NCBI GenBank assembly: GCA_903854805.1
Contig: CAINXK010000177.1
Location: 1 to 8,333, forward strand
Length of the DNA: 8,333 bases
Origin: an uncultured Anaerolineae bacterium
Lineage (GTDB): Bacteria; Chloroflexota; Anaerolineae; Anaerolineales; Villigracilaceae
Reading direction: 5' to 3'
The notes under the pieces: generated by a model
What the model saw: the letters and a program-made list of their open reading frames with translations, nothing else
What the model was told of the DNA's origin: nothing
Databases searched by the model: none
Translations under genes and position numbers: made by a program
In this document: in pieces, positions 1 to 7,000 of the stretch
How positions within the stretch are numbered: position 1 is the first letter of the stretch
Layout of the letters: the number at the start of each line of letters is the position of its first letter

Positions 1-972
1 GGCATTAGAGAACTTGTTGAAAGATGAAACTGCAGGTGATCCAATGAGTGAGCAAAAATGGCATCGCAGTAGTTTGCGCCATTTGATGGAAAAGATGGAA
101 CAGCTTGGATATTGGATCAGCCATACAACGATCGCACGACTCTTGAAAGATTTGGGTTATTCACTGAAAGTCAACGAAAAACGGCTTTCTGGCTCAGATC
201 ACCCAGATCGGGATCGCCAATTTCAGTACATTGCCCGGCAAAAAGCGCTTTTTCAGCAAGCAGATCTGCCCAGGATCAGTGTCGATACCAAGAAAAAGGA
301 GTTGATTGGCAACTTCAAGAACCAGGGCCAGGAATGGTGCCTGAAAGCCAGGGCAGTCAACGATCATGATTTTGAACAAGATGCGCTTGGCAAGGCTGTT
401 CCTTATGGCATTTATGACTTGAAATACAATCGCGGCTATGTGTATGTAGGACAATCTGCTGACACACCTCAGTTTGCGGTTGAAGCTATTGTACGCTGGT
501 GGCAAGAAATTGGGAAAAGTCTGTATCCCAATGCCGACAAAATCCTTATTCTTGCCGATGCGGGTGGCAGTAATGGTTGTCGACCGCGATTATGGAAACA
601 ACAATTACAAGAGTTATTGGCAGACCAGCTCGGACTTGAAGTGACCATATGCCATTATCCAACTGGTGCATCGAAGTGGAATCAGATCGAACATCGTTTG
701 TTTGGCCCAATCAGCATGAATTGGGCAGGCAAACCCTTGGAAACTTTTGACTTTATGCTGGCATGCATCCGTGGCACAGATGCGGACACTGATTTGCAAG
801 TCGAAGCCTTTTTCCGTTGAGAACGCTTACGAGAAAGGCCTCATAGTTGCAAAGGAAATTATGGAAACCTTATGCATCGAATGGCATGAGGTTTGCCCTC
901 GATGGAATTACCCCATCAAACCGCGTCCAGCTCCAATCGTGTCTTTTTAATCTACGGAGTTATTCTTTTACA
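1..972 (+). mobile_element. ISAzo13-family insertion sequence, 3' portion (5' end outside window)
   Basis: The element is recognised by its transposase, which keeps the ISAzo13-type DDE core and the family's C-terminal tail. Its left end lies before base 1. The right end is not proven: I place it shortly after the transposase stop, in the stretch around 954-972 (beginning ACGGAGTTATTCTTTT), because the sequence then changes character before the exporter operon. The opposite terminal inverted repeat and the target duplication are off the window, so the boundary is a guess of roughly plus or minus 30 bases. The element is convergent with the ABC exporter operon and ends within about 50 bases of that operon's last stop codon. 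Confidence 0.7.
2..950 (+). pseudogene. ISAzo13-family transposase, 5'-truncated by window edge and frameshifted near the C-terminus
   Basis: This DDE transposase would cut and rejoin the ends of its insertion sequence. The frame is open from base 2, so the gene begins upstream; the TTG at 14 and later ATGs are internal. Family landmarks in order are SHTTIARLLKDLGYSL, HPDRDRQF, SVDTKKKELIGNFKN (first catalytic Asp at 284-286), GKAVPYGIYDL, ADAGGSNG (second Asp at 557-559) and SKWNQIEHRLF (Glu at 689-691), so the catalytic triad is present. The first frame stops at 818-820 after LQVEAFFR. The expected tail, NAYEKG then RWNYPIKPR, continues in the next frame to the stop at 948-950. Removing one T from the run at 809-813 restores one uninterrupted protein. 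This suggests an inactivated copy, though a sequencing error in the T run is possible. Family assignment is firm; inactivation is likely. Confidence 0.85.
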
Positions 973-1022
973 AACCCTTCGTATAGAAAGCGAGAGACAT
1001 CCAGTGTTTGAAAAATGATTGT

Positions 1023-2816
1023 TTAGTCCTGAAAACCTGTACGGTATAACTGGAAGTAATAGCCTTTCTTTTCCAACAATTCCTGGTGAGTACCCTGCTC
1101 AATGATCCGGCCATCATGCACGACAACGATCATATTCGCGCTGGTGATTGTGGACAAACGATGCGCAATCACAAATGATGTACGCCCCAGAAGCAGGCGC
1201 GCCAGAGCTTTTTGGATGACTTGCTCTGTCTGCGTGTCAACGGACGAGGTTGCCTCATCCAAAATCAAAATCCGCGGATCGGCCAGTAAAGCGCGCGCGA
1301 ATGAGATTAACTGCCGCTGCCCAACGCTCAAGAGGACTCCACCCTCCTGAACTACCGTATCGTACCCATCTTTCAACCTGACAATAAAATCGTGCGCACC
1401 TACAGCCTGGGCGGCTGAGATAATTTCAGCATCCTGAGCATCCAGGCGGCCAAATTTTATATTCTCGCGCACAGTTCCATTGAAAAGGAAGGGGTCTTGA
1501 AGCACGGTGCCCATCTGAGATCGCAAAGAGCCCTGGGTAATCGTGCGCAAATCGTGCCCATCGACACGCAGCACGCCTTCGGTTGGGTCATGGAAACGTG
1601 AAAGAAGCTTAACCAATGTAGTTTTCCCAGCGCCGGTCTCGCCAACCAGCGCGACACTCGAACCCGCCGGAACCTTCAGGCTAATTTGGCTAAGCACAAG
1701 CGCCGGATCATCGGAATAATGGAATGAAACCCGATCAAACTCGACATCACCATGGATGAGCGGGAGAACGCCCGCATCTTGGGCATCCTGCACATCCACG
1801 GGACTATCGAGCAAACTCAGGATGCGCTCTCCACCTGCCATAGTGGTTTGGAGAGCGTCAATACGGCGAAAAAGATCACGAATAGGCTCAAAAAAACGAT
1901 CAATATACAAAACGAAAGCGACCAGGACCCCCGCCGAAATTTGCTCGCCCAAGACAGCAGTCCCGCCTAACCAAACTACCATGGCAGTCGCAATGGCACC
2001 CAGTACATCCACAACCGGGTAATAAAGTGATGAGATTTTGGCAGCGTTCAGACTCATCTGAAGGTGATATCGATTGGTGTGACCGCTGAAATGCTCATAG
2101 TTCGTTTGTTGACGTGAAAAGGCCTGAACTACACGCACGGCATTGATGTTTTCAGCCAACACCGAGTTTACCCATGAAATGGCAGCACGCACTTTACGAT
2201 AATTACGCCTTGCAGCGCGACGAAAGATATATGTAGCCAGAGCCATAAGTGGCAAAACTGTGAAAGTAATTAACGACAAACGCAGGTTCATGCCTAACAT
2301 GGCGATAATAATGCCAACCAACACAAACACATCGCGCACAATCGCAAGCATGCCCCAGGTGAGGAAGTCACGCAGGACTTCCACATCGTTGATCACACGA
2401 GTAATGACGCGCCCAACACTATAACGGCTAAAGAAGCTGAGCGATAGTTTTTGTAAATGCTCAAAAAGCGCTTTTCGTAAATCATAAATTACGGATTGCC
2501 CTACAACAGCCATGTGCCGCACACGATAATATGTACATATCCATTGCACAAGTGATACAACAACAAAAGCAAGTACCGTCTGACGTAAAACAGCCAGATT
2601 GTTGGCTGTCAAACCATCATCCAGCGCAATTTTGACGAAATAAGGTCCTGCCACCGAGGCTGCTGAAGCGCCAGCCATAAAGAGTAGGGCAATTAGCACT
2701 CGCCATGAATACGGGCGAATGAAATCCATAAGCCGGCGAGCAATACGTGGATCAAAGGATTTATCGTATTGTTCTTCAGATTGGGTAACATATGCGGGAG
2801 GCGTTATAGTAGTCAT
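1023..2816 (-). CDS. ABC exporter subunit, permease fused to ATPase (YheH/BmrD/TM288-like half)
   Basis: This 597-residue half-transporter has an N-terminal six-helix exporter domain (about residues 35-315) and a C-terminal ATPase. Visible ATPase motifs are Walker A GETGAGKTT at 392-400 (Lys398), the Q-loop at Gln440, a signature LSVGQ at 496-500 in place of LSGGQ, Walker B ILILD followed by catalytic Glu521, D-loop SSVD at 524-527, and the H-loop His552. A normal Walker B with an altered signature is what one expects from the consensus-site subunit of a heterodimeric exporter such as BmrCD, LmrCD or TM287/288. The start ATG overlaps the upstream gene's TGA by one base (TGATG) and has no clear Shine-Dalgarno site, so translation is probably coupled. 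It should act in the cytoplasmic membrane, exporting drugs, lipids or peptides; the substrate is not readable. No hairpin terminator is visible after the stop, where the insertion sequence ends. Confidence 0.95.
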   Translation of the reverse strand: MTTITPPAYVTQSEEQYDKSFDPRIARRLMDFIRPYSWRVLIALLFMAGASAASVAGPYFVKIALDDGLTANNLAVLRQTVLAFVVVSLVQWICTYYRVRHMAVVGQSVIYDLRKALFEHLQKLSLSFFSRYSVGRVITRVINDVEVLRDFLTWGMLAIVRDVFVLVGIIIAMLGMNLRLSLITFTVLPLMALATYIFRRAARRNYRKVRAAISWVNSVLAENINAVRVVQAFSRQQTNYEHFSGHTNRYHLQMSLNAAKISSLYYPVVDVLGAIATAMVVWLGGTAVLGEQISAGVLVAFVLYIDRFFEPIRDLFRRIDALQTTMAGGERILSLLDSPVDVQDAQDAGVLPLIHGDVEFDRVSFHYSDDPALVLSQISLKVPAGSSVALVGETGAGKTTLVKLLSRFHDPTEGVLRVDGHDLRTITQGSLRSQMGTVLQDPFLFNGTVRENIKFGRLDAQDAEIISAAQAVGAHDFIVRLKDGYDTVVQEGGVLLSVGQRQLISFARALLADPRILILDEATSSVDTQTEQVIQKALARLLLGRTSFVIAHRLSTITSANMIVVVHDGRIIEQGTHQELLEKKGYYFQLYRTGFQD

Positions 2817-4627
2817 CAGGATTGCTCGTCATGAGGGTATTTTCCAAGCGCCGGTGGTTCAGTGGCTGGATCAGGTTCGTCAAGATCGTTAATAAATTCC
2901 TGGGTAGCACTCAATTGCAGATCGTGGATCTCTTTATACAAACCACCCTGGGCCAGCAGCTCATTGTGCTTTCCACGCTGAACAATGCGCCCATCCTCCA
3001 TAACCAGGATCAAGTCTGCTCGACGAACCGTACTCAAACGATGAGCAATCACAAAAGTTGTCCGCTCTTCCATCAGGCTGTCAAGGGCCTCCTGGATAAG
3101 CTTCTCGGTTTGGGTATCAACCGATGACAACGAATCATCCAGGATCAAGATCCTCGGATTCATCAAAAGCGCCCGGGCGATGGCAACTCGCTGCCGCTGT
3201 CCACCAGAAAGCGTTACCCCGCGCTCACCAACCACCGTGTCATATCCGTGCGTAAAAGAGCTGATAAACTCATGTGCTTGGGCTGCACGAGCAGCAGCGA
3301 TGATCTCATCATCACTCGCCTCCGGCCGGCCATAACGGATATTCTCTCGAATGGAATCTGAAAACAAAAGCGATGTTTGTAAAACAATCCCAATCTGCCT
3401 GCGCAAACTGACCAGATCGAGACTGCGGACATCGTACCCGTCAACCAGCAGCGCCCCATCAGACACATCATAAAACCGCGGGATCAGGTTTACCAAGGAT
3501 GTCTTCCCCGAACCTGTCGCACCAATCAGCGCAACAATCTGGTTTCTTTCGACCCTGACTTCGATATCAACCAGTGATTCCTTTTTCTCATCCTGATATT
3601 TCAGGGCAACATGTTTAAATTCAACTTCCCCGGTTAGGATGGGCAGGATAACCGCTTCCGCAGGAGACTCAATTTCCGGCTTACGGTCAAGGATTTCCCA
3701 GGCGCGCTGCGCCCCAGCCGAGGCTTCGCCAGCGGCATTTACAAGCCAGGTAAGCTGCTGGGCAGGTGCGGCAAGCATTAACAGATATGCATTAAACGCC
3801 ACCACCTCACCAACCGTCATCGTCCCAGCCATGACCATTTGCCCGCCAAACCATAAAATCAGGATAGTACCGGCGGTCACCAACCAGGAAGTAGTCGGCA
3901 TGATCGTAGCCCAATTGCTAACGACCGTCAGGCGCGCTTTAAAATAGGTTTTGTTGATTTCATCAAAACGTTCAATTTCGTAGGGTTCGCGCGCAAATGC
4001 CCGCACAACCTGGGCCCCACTGACATTCTCCTGCAGCCGGGCAGAAAGATCGCCCAGAGCATCGTCAACCTTGTAGAACAAAACGGTAATCCGGTTACCG
4101 AAATCCGCTGCCACCCATAGCAAGGGAATCATGGGGGAAAGCGCGATCAAGGCCAGCCTCCAATTATCAAGGAACATTAATATGGCAATTCCAACGCCAA
4201 GCAGGGTTAACTGAATCCATTCAATAATGCTTGAGCCGGCAAAATCCTGGATGGCGCGCACATCCTCGATGCAGCGAGAGATTAATTGACCAGTTTGAGC
4301 GTGATCATGAAAGCTGAAGGTCATAAATTGAATATGGTCATACAGCCGGTTGCGCAGGTCATAACCAATATGCGATGCGATCCATTGGGCCAGGTAACGC
4401 TGCACAAGCCCCAGAGCAGCCGAAAACAACCCCAGGCCAAGCAGTAACAAGGCAGATTGCAAAACAAAAGCAGTCTGCCCTTTAATCAGTCCATCATCGA
4501 TCACACCCTGAATAATGCGAGGCACGACCAGCGATAACCCGGTCATGGTTAATAGAATAAGAAGATTGGCTAGTATCTGCCAGTTATACGGCTGAAGAAA
4601 GACGCGAATCCGGATGAGATATTTCAT
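2816..4627 (-). CDS. ABC exporter subunit with degenerate catalytic site (YheI/BmrC/TM287-like half)
   Basis: This 603-residue half-transporter is the first gene of the exporter operon. Six predicted membrane helices lie in about residues 15-310, followed by the ATPase: Walker A GATGSGKTS at 369-377 (Lys375), Q-loop Gln417, a perfect LSGGQ at 473-477, Walker B ILILD at 493-497 followed by Asp498 where a catalytic Glu is expected, SSVD at 501-504, and His529. The Glu-to-Asp change marks the degenerate-site partner in BmrC- and TM287-type heterodimers. It complements the downstream subunit, which has Glu but an altered signature. The C-terminal tail after about residue 575 is acidic and proline-rich (DLDEPDPATEPP) and is probably disordered. 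The ATG at 4627 is the only plausible start: the frame upstream has no ATG, GTG or TTG before a TGA. It has no good Shine-Dalgarno site of its own. Substrate unknown. Confidence 0.95.
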   Translation of the reverse strand: MKYLIRIRVFLQPYNWQILANLLILLTMTGLSLVVPRIIQGVIDDGLIKGQTAFVLQSALLLLGLGLFSAALGLVQRYLAQWIASHIGYDLRNRLYDHIQFMTFSFHDHAQTGQLISRCIEDVRAIQDFAGSSIIEWIQLTLLGVGIAILMFLDNWRLALIALSPMIPLLWVAADFGNRITVLFYKVDDALGDLSARLQENVSGAQVVRAFAREPYEIERFDEINKTYFKARLTVVSNWATIMPTTSWLVTAGTILILWFGGQMVMAGTMTVGEVVAFNAYLLMLAAPAQQLTWLVNAAGEASAGAQRAWEILDRKPEIESPAEAVILPILTGEVEFKHVALKYQDEKKESLVDIEVRVERNQIVALIGATGSGKTSLVNLIPRFYDVSDGALLVDGYDVRSLDLVSLRRQIGIVLQTSLLFSDSIRENIRYGRPEASDDEIIAAARAAQAHEFISSFTHGYDTVVGERGVTLSGGQRQRVAIARALLMNPRILILDDSLSSVDTQTEKLIQEALDSLMEERTTFVIAHRLSTVRRADLILVMEDGRIVQRGKHNELLAQGGLYKEIHDLQLSATQEFINDLDEPDPATEPPALGKYPHDEQS

Positions 4628-4631
4628 AGGT

Positions 4632-4658
4632 TTATAATTTAAATTTAGAATGTTCCAT
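4632..4658 (-). CDS. possible 8-residue leader peptide upstream of the ABC exporter operon
   Basis: On the minus strand an ATG at 4658 opens a reading frame MEHSKFKL ending in TAA, four bases before the ATG of the first exporter gene. An AAGGA lies just upstream of this ATG, though only about two bases away, which is closer than ideal. The exporter gene itself lacks a Shine-Dalgarno site, so ribosomes could load at the leader and re-initiate. B. subtilis bmrCD is controlled by translation of a leader peptide, but that leader is much longer and no similarity is claimed. Such short ORFs are common by chance in AT-rich DNA, so this is a weak call. Confidence 0.25.
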   Translation of the reverse strand: MEHSKFKL

Positions 4659-4681
4659 TTTCCTTGAGCATATCACCCCCT

Positions 4682-4735
4682 TCAATATTTATTATTTAAT
4701 ATGCACATTTTTTTTAGCGATCTTCGAAATATTGA
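4682..4735. repeat. 9-bp perfect inverted repeat in the divergent promoter region
   Basis: TCAATATTT at 4682-4690 is matched by its exact reverse complement AAATATTGA at 4727-4735, with 36 bases between the arms. The right arm overlaps the TTGATA that could serve as a -35 element for the plus-strand gene, and the left arm lies about 55 bases before the exporter start, so a dimeric regulator bound to both arms could touch both promoters. The arms are AT-only apart from one base, so a chance match is quite possible. Confidence 0.3.
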
Positions 4736-4757
4736 TAAAGCCAGTGTAGATTATAAT
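4732..4757 (+). promoter_or_regulatory. possible sigma70-type promoter for the phosphoribosyltransferase gene
   Basis: TTGATA at 4732-4737 matches five of six -35 positions and TATAAT at 4752-4757 is a perfect -10. The spacer is only 14 bases, shorter than the usual 16-18, which weakens the call. If used, it would give a leader of about 200 bases ahead of the gene at 4969. Confidence 0.25.
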
Positions 4758-4899
4758 CCTGCCCGTTAACCATTTACAACTAGATCTCAAAAATTGATCT
4801 TCACTTGATTCAATCCCACTTCACTGCCCAGGCCTAACCGCGCACGCAGTCATATCATGTCGGCTTAATTGCGGAGCCAAATCTTTTTTTCTATTGATC

Positions 4900-4953
4900 G
4901 TGGATGATCTGCCTGGATGCTCACACTTAAGATGGCACAAACAGGTCATCCAT
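4900..4953 (+). promoter_or_regulatory. leader hairpin next to the phosphoribosyltransferase ribosome binding site
   Basis: In the RNA, 4900-4909 can pair with 4944-4953 over ten positions (eight Watson-Crick pairs and two G-U pairs). Inside it, TGCC at 4910-4913 can pair with GGCA at 4934-4937. The outer stem ends directly before the AAGGA at 4954-4958 that serves the ATG at 4969. This could modulate ribosome access or simply protect the 5' end. It matches no riboswitch class that I recognise. Confidence 0.3.
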
Positions 4954-4968
4954 AAGGAATATAAATAA

Positions 4969-5382
4969 ATGGATAAAGTTGAACTTGATTTTTTAACAAT
5001 TACCCGCCGAATGAACCAGATAGCGCTACCTGAAACTGACCATGTCGTTGGAATCGCTACCGGTGGAATTATTCCAGCCAGCTTGCTGGCTTACCGTCTG
5101 GGTTGTTCACTAAGCCTGATCAGAATTAACTACCGGGCCGAAAACAATAACCCCCAACGACCTGTTCCGCAGGTGCTGGAGCCCTACACAGTACCTGCAG
5201 GCATAAAACGCATCTTGTTGGTGGATGATGTTTGCGTGTCGGGCCAAACGCTTGATGCCGCAAAAAAGTTATTATTGGATTTTGAAGTGGTCACGTTTGT
5301 ACTCAAGGGGAAGGCTGACCTGGTTGTGTTCCCTGAGATTGGTGAATGTGTTATCTGGCCCTGGAAAATGGACAGACTGTAA
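4969..5382 (+). CDS. small phosphoribosyltransferase, probably purine (xanthine/hypoxanthine) type
   Basis: This 137-residue cytoplasmic enzyme has the compact type I phosphoribosyltransferase fold, which joins a base to PRPP with release of pyrophosphate. The clearest signature is the PRPP-binding loop LLVDDVCVSGQTL at residues 83-95, with two adjacent acidic residues after a hydrophobic strand. An earlier loop, GIATGGIIPASLLAYRLG at 28-45, is the usual pyrophosphate-contact region. The C-terminal IWPWK near 129-133 resembles the aromatic base-binding end of bacterial xanthine-guanine and related enzymes. The ATG at 4969 is preceded by AAGGA at 4954-4958, ten bases away. It stands alone, closed by a strong terminator. 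Base specificity (xanthine, hypoxanthine or guanine) is inference; a regulatory or non-nucleobase role is possible because this small group is poorly characterised. Confidence 0.85.
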   Translation: MDKVELDFLTITRRMNQIALPETDHVVGIATGGIIPASLLAYRLGCSLSLIRINYRAENNNPQRPVPQVLEPYTVPAGIKRILLVDDVCVSGQTLDAAKKLLLDFEVVTFVLKGKADLVVFPEIGECVIWPWKMDRL

Positions 5383-5416
5383 CGATATGTACGATCAAAA
5401 TAAATAAACAGGTTTG

Positions 5417-5462
5417 AAAATATAACTGCCCGAACAAAAAATGTTCGAGCAGTTATATTTTT
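5417..5462. terminator. strong, probably bidirectional intrinsic terminator
   Basis: The arms 5417-5436 and 5442-5461 pair over 19 of 20 positions around an AAAAA loop; the only mismatch is C5430 against A5448. The plus-strand stem base runs into TATTTTT and the minus strand gives a matching T run, so it can stop transcription in either direction. It lies 34 bases after the phosphoribosyltransferase stop and isolates that gene from the downstream operon. Confidence 0.9.
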
Positions 5463-5573
5463 CCATAGAATAATTGTTTGCAATTCATAGCCCATATTCA
5501 ATACTTTTTTTACCTGAATATGTCGATAATATTCCGCCCATAAATGTGTTTCTCTAAATATGATTTTTGTCAA

Positions 5574-5602
5574 TTGCACGCGTTTCGTTTTCGATCTATA
5601 CT
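5574..5602 (+). promoter_or_regulatory. probable sigma70-type promoter of the downstream three-gene operon
   Basis: TATACT at 5597-5602 matches five of six -10 positions. A 17-base spacer separates it from TTGCAC at 5574-5579, which keeps only the TTG of the -35 consensus. A start near 5609 would give a leader of about 68 bases. It is the best promoter candidate between the terminator and the operon. Confidence 0.5.
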
Positions 5603-5607
5603 GGTTT

Positions 5608-5628
5608 TGATGGAAGCTAACACCATCA
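5608..5628 (+). promoter_or_regulatory. 6-bp hairpin at the predicted 5' end of the operon transcript
   Basis: TGATGG at 5608-5613 is the reverse complement of CCATCA at 5623-5628, with a nine-base loop. It falls at the predicted transcription start, so it could stabilise the mRNA 5' end or be an operator. It is short enough to be chance. Confidence 0.3.
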
Positions 5629-5666
5629 TATAAGCGCTATTCATCTTTGAAGCCAATGTATGACCC

Positions 5667-5671
5667 AGGAG
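5667..5671 (+). promoter_or_regulatory. Shine-Dalgarno site fixing the start of the 421-residue gene at 5677
   Basis: AGGAG lies five bases before the ATG at 5677. The same frame is open further upstream, with a TTG at 5647 and an ATG at 5656, but neither has a comparable ribosome binding site, and this site would lie inside the coding region if they were used. The ATG at 5677 is therefore preferred. Confidence 0.75.
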
Positions 5672-5676
5672 AAAAA

Positions 5677-6942
5677 ATGGACGAAAAGTACCGGCAGATG
5701 CTCAAGATCCCATCATCACGTTTGGATGACATCAATGCAGTTTTATTAGATCCGGAAACCAGAGTCATCAATGATTTTCTGGCCGTCGTCGCCAAGTATG
5801 GCACACCAGAAGAAATCAATCGAAAACACCTGGAAGCACGCAAGCTGGAAAATCTGCTCAAAAAAGTTCAAGAGAAAAATCCAAATCATATCAAGGATCT
5901 TACCTGGCTTATCGAGCAGCGTGATAAGGGCGCTTTTATTTCAGTAGCTGATTACCGGAAGAAAGTCCTTGGCGCAAAAGCAAGCAAGACTCGATTTCTG
6001 GATGATTCTGCAGTTACACTCGAAGTCTCAGCTTTACAGTACTTTCCCTGGGTTCGGCCCATGGTTGAACAGGCCATAAAAAACCAAACCCTTGTCCCTG
6101 GACGCTTTATCGCTGTCCGAAAAATGAAAGAATCGGAAAATGACGGAGATCTGCCTGCGATAGTTGCCGCCCTGGATATCATTGGATCATCTTTTGTCGA
6201 AACGCTTGATACAAAAGGAACAGATGGCTCCAATACTCACCTGAACGGTCCCGCAACCATTACCGGCTACTTCGGGGGAATCGGACAACCCAATGAACAC
6301 GCCATCCAATGGCTGGATGAATTTCTATATTACTACACCAATTATGGCGTCCAACACGTACTCAACTTCAACGCCGGAACGATCTTGCTAGGCTTCCTAC
6401 TTTACCGCCTGGGTGTGAACATCCAATTCAAGATTTCGGTGTTTTTTGGCAGCGATAATCCATACCATGCTTTATGGATATTGACAGCTGCCAAACTCTT
6501 TAGCCGTGACGATGGCACATCCCCACTGGTTGGCTTCAACTGGGCAAATTCAATCAACAACGAGACCATGGAAATCAGTTCCCAGTTCCGCAAGGCGCTC
6601 AAATTTGAGGATGTCGTTCGGTTTGAACACCACATCACCGAGACCTGGAAATCAATAGTCCGCCAGCCATATAATCGCCGCGCCGAACTGATAGCAATCG
6701 CAGGGCATGTTCCCAATATCGCAGCCAAACATGAAGGCGGTGACCCGGAGACCGACTCCAAACGGGATCACCCATCAGACATCCTCGATTACTTTCGCGA
6801 CAAAGAGGAAGTGATCAGCAGTGGTGATTGGGATGCGCTTTTTATCAACTTTATGGACAAGGTCGATGCCTGCAACAACTCCGCCTGGGCTTTAACTGAA
6901 AATGGACTTGCATTCATCGCCGCAACAAACCTACACAAATAG
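5677..6942 (+). CDS. conserved-looking protein of unknown function (421 residues)
   Basis: I do not recognise this protein. It starts at ATG 5677 behind AGGAG; longer forms from 5656 or 5647 are possible. No signal peptide or membrane helix is evident, so it is probably cytoplasmic. Residues 1-105 look mostly helical and charged, with a Lys/Glu-rich stretch around 50-70. Residues 110-300 alternate hydrophobic strands and helices as in an alpha/beta or barrel enzyme. Motif-like segments include DTKGTDGSNTHLNGPATITGY at 178-198, VLNFNAGTILLGFLLYRLGV at 228-247, FFGSDNPYHALW at 256-267, GFNWANSINNETMEISSQFR at 286-305, and RFEHHITETW at 315-324. Several of these hold His, Asp, Glu or Asn in loops that could form an active site. 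It opens an operon with the MetE-like gene 58 bases downstream and an ABM-like gene after it, so it probably shares their pathway. Any specific reaction would be a guess. Confidence 0.85.
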   Translation: MDEKYRQMLKIPSSRLDDINAVLLDPETRVINDFLAVVAKYGTPEEINRKHLEARKLENLLKKVQEKNPNHIKDLTWLIEQRDKGAFISVADYRKKVLGAKASKTRFLDDSAVTLEVSALQYFPWVRPMVEQAIKNQTLVPGRFIAVRKMKESENDGDLPAIVAALDIIGSSFVETLDTKGTDGSNTHLNGPATITGYFGGIGQPNEHAIQWLDEFLYYYTNYGVQHVLNFNAGTILLGFLLYRLGVNIQFKISVFFGSDNPYHALWILTAAKLFSRDDGTSPLVGFNWANSINNETMEISSQFRKALKFEDVVRFEHHITETWKSIVRQPYNRRAELIAIAGHVPNIAAKHEGGDPETDSKRDHPSDILDYFRDKEEVISSGDWDALFINFMDKVDACNNSAWALTENGLAFIAATNLHK

Positions 6943-7000
6943 GCTCAGCCCGCCAACACCGGCAGTGATGGCTACGCGAAAACACGAGAAACCATAATCG

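Larger units (their letters stand above)
4628..4968. other. divergent intergenic region between exporter operon and phosphoribosyltransferase gene
   Basis: This 341-base gap separates two divergently transcribed units and must hold both promoters. It is AT-rich on the exporter side (4628-4740, including eight T at 4708-4715) and more balanced from 4760 on. It contains no credible protein gene beyond the short leader ORF. It contains an inverted repeat, a possible plus-strand promoter and a leader hairpin, listed separately. A 4-bp stem (GGCT at 4862-4865 with AGCC at 4874-4877) is followed closely by seven T at 4884-4890 and looks like a very weak terminator or attenuator. For the exporter I found no convincing promoter. 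Confidence 0.8.

Noticed and set aside
747..950. Separate 67-residue plus-strand gene after the transposase
   Set aside because: Its residues from about NAYEKG to WNYPIKPR are the expected transposase C-terminus, so it is the frameshifted tail, not an independent gene.
1752..2022. Two overlapping plus-strand open frames of 72 and 88 residues inside the exporter gene
   Set aside because: They are antisense shadows of a well-supported ABC subunit, with no ribosome binding site or family motifs.
4657..4685. Minus-strand promoter TTGAAG-17-GAAAAT for the exporter operon
   Set aside because: Each hexamer matches only four of six positions, and its -10 overlaps the leader ORF start. It is too weak to list as a feature, though nothing better was found.
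4752..4830. TATAATCCTG resembling the start of a purine riboswitch upstream of a purine-type phosphoribosyltransferase
   Set aside because: The following sequence lacks the conserved GTTTCTACC core and the paired loops of the class, so only the first few bases match, and those also form a -10 box.
5184..5579. 131-residue minus-strand open frame across the phosphoribosyltransferase 3' end and the terminator
   Set aside because: It runs antisense to a clear gene and through a strong terminator hairpin, and shows no recognisable motif.
5647..5676. Longer form of the 421-residue protein starting at TTG 5647 or ATG 5656
   Set aside because: The AGGAG at 5667-5671 is ideally placed for ATG 5677 and would otherwise be buried in coding sequence.
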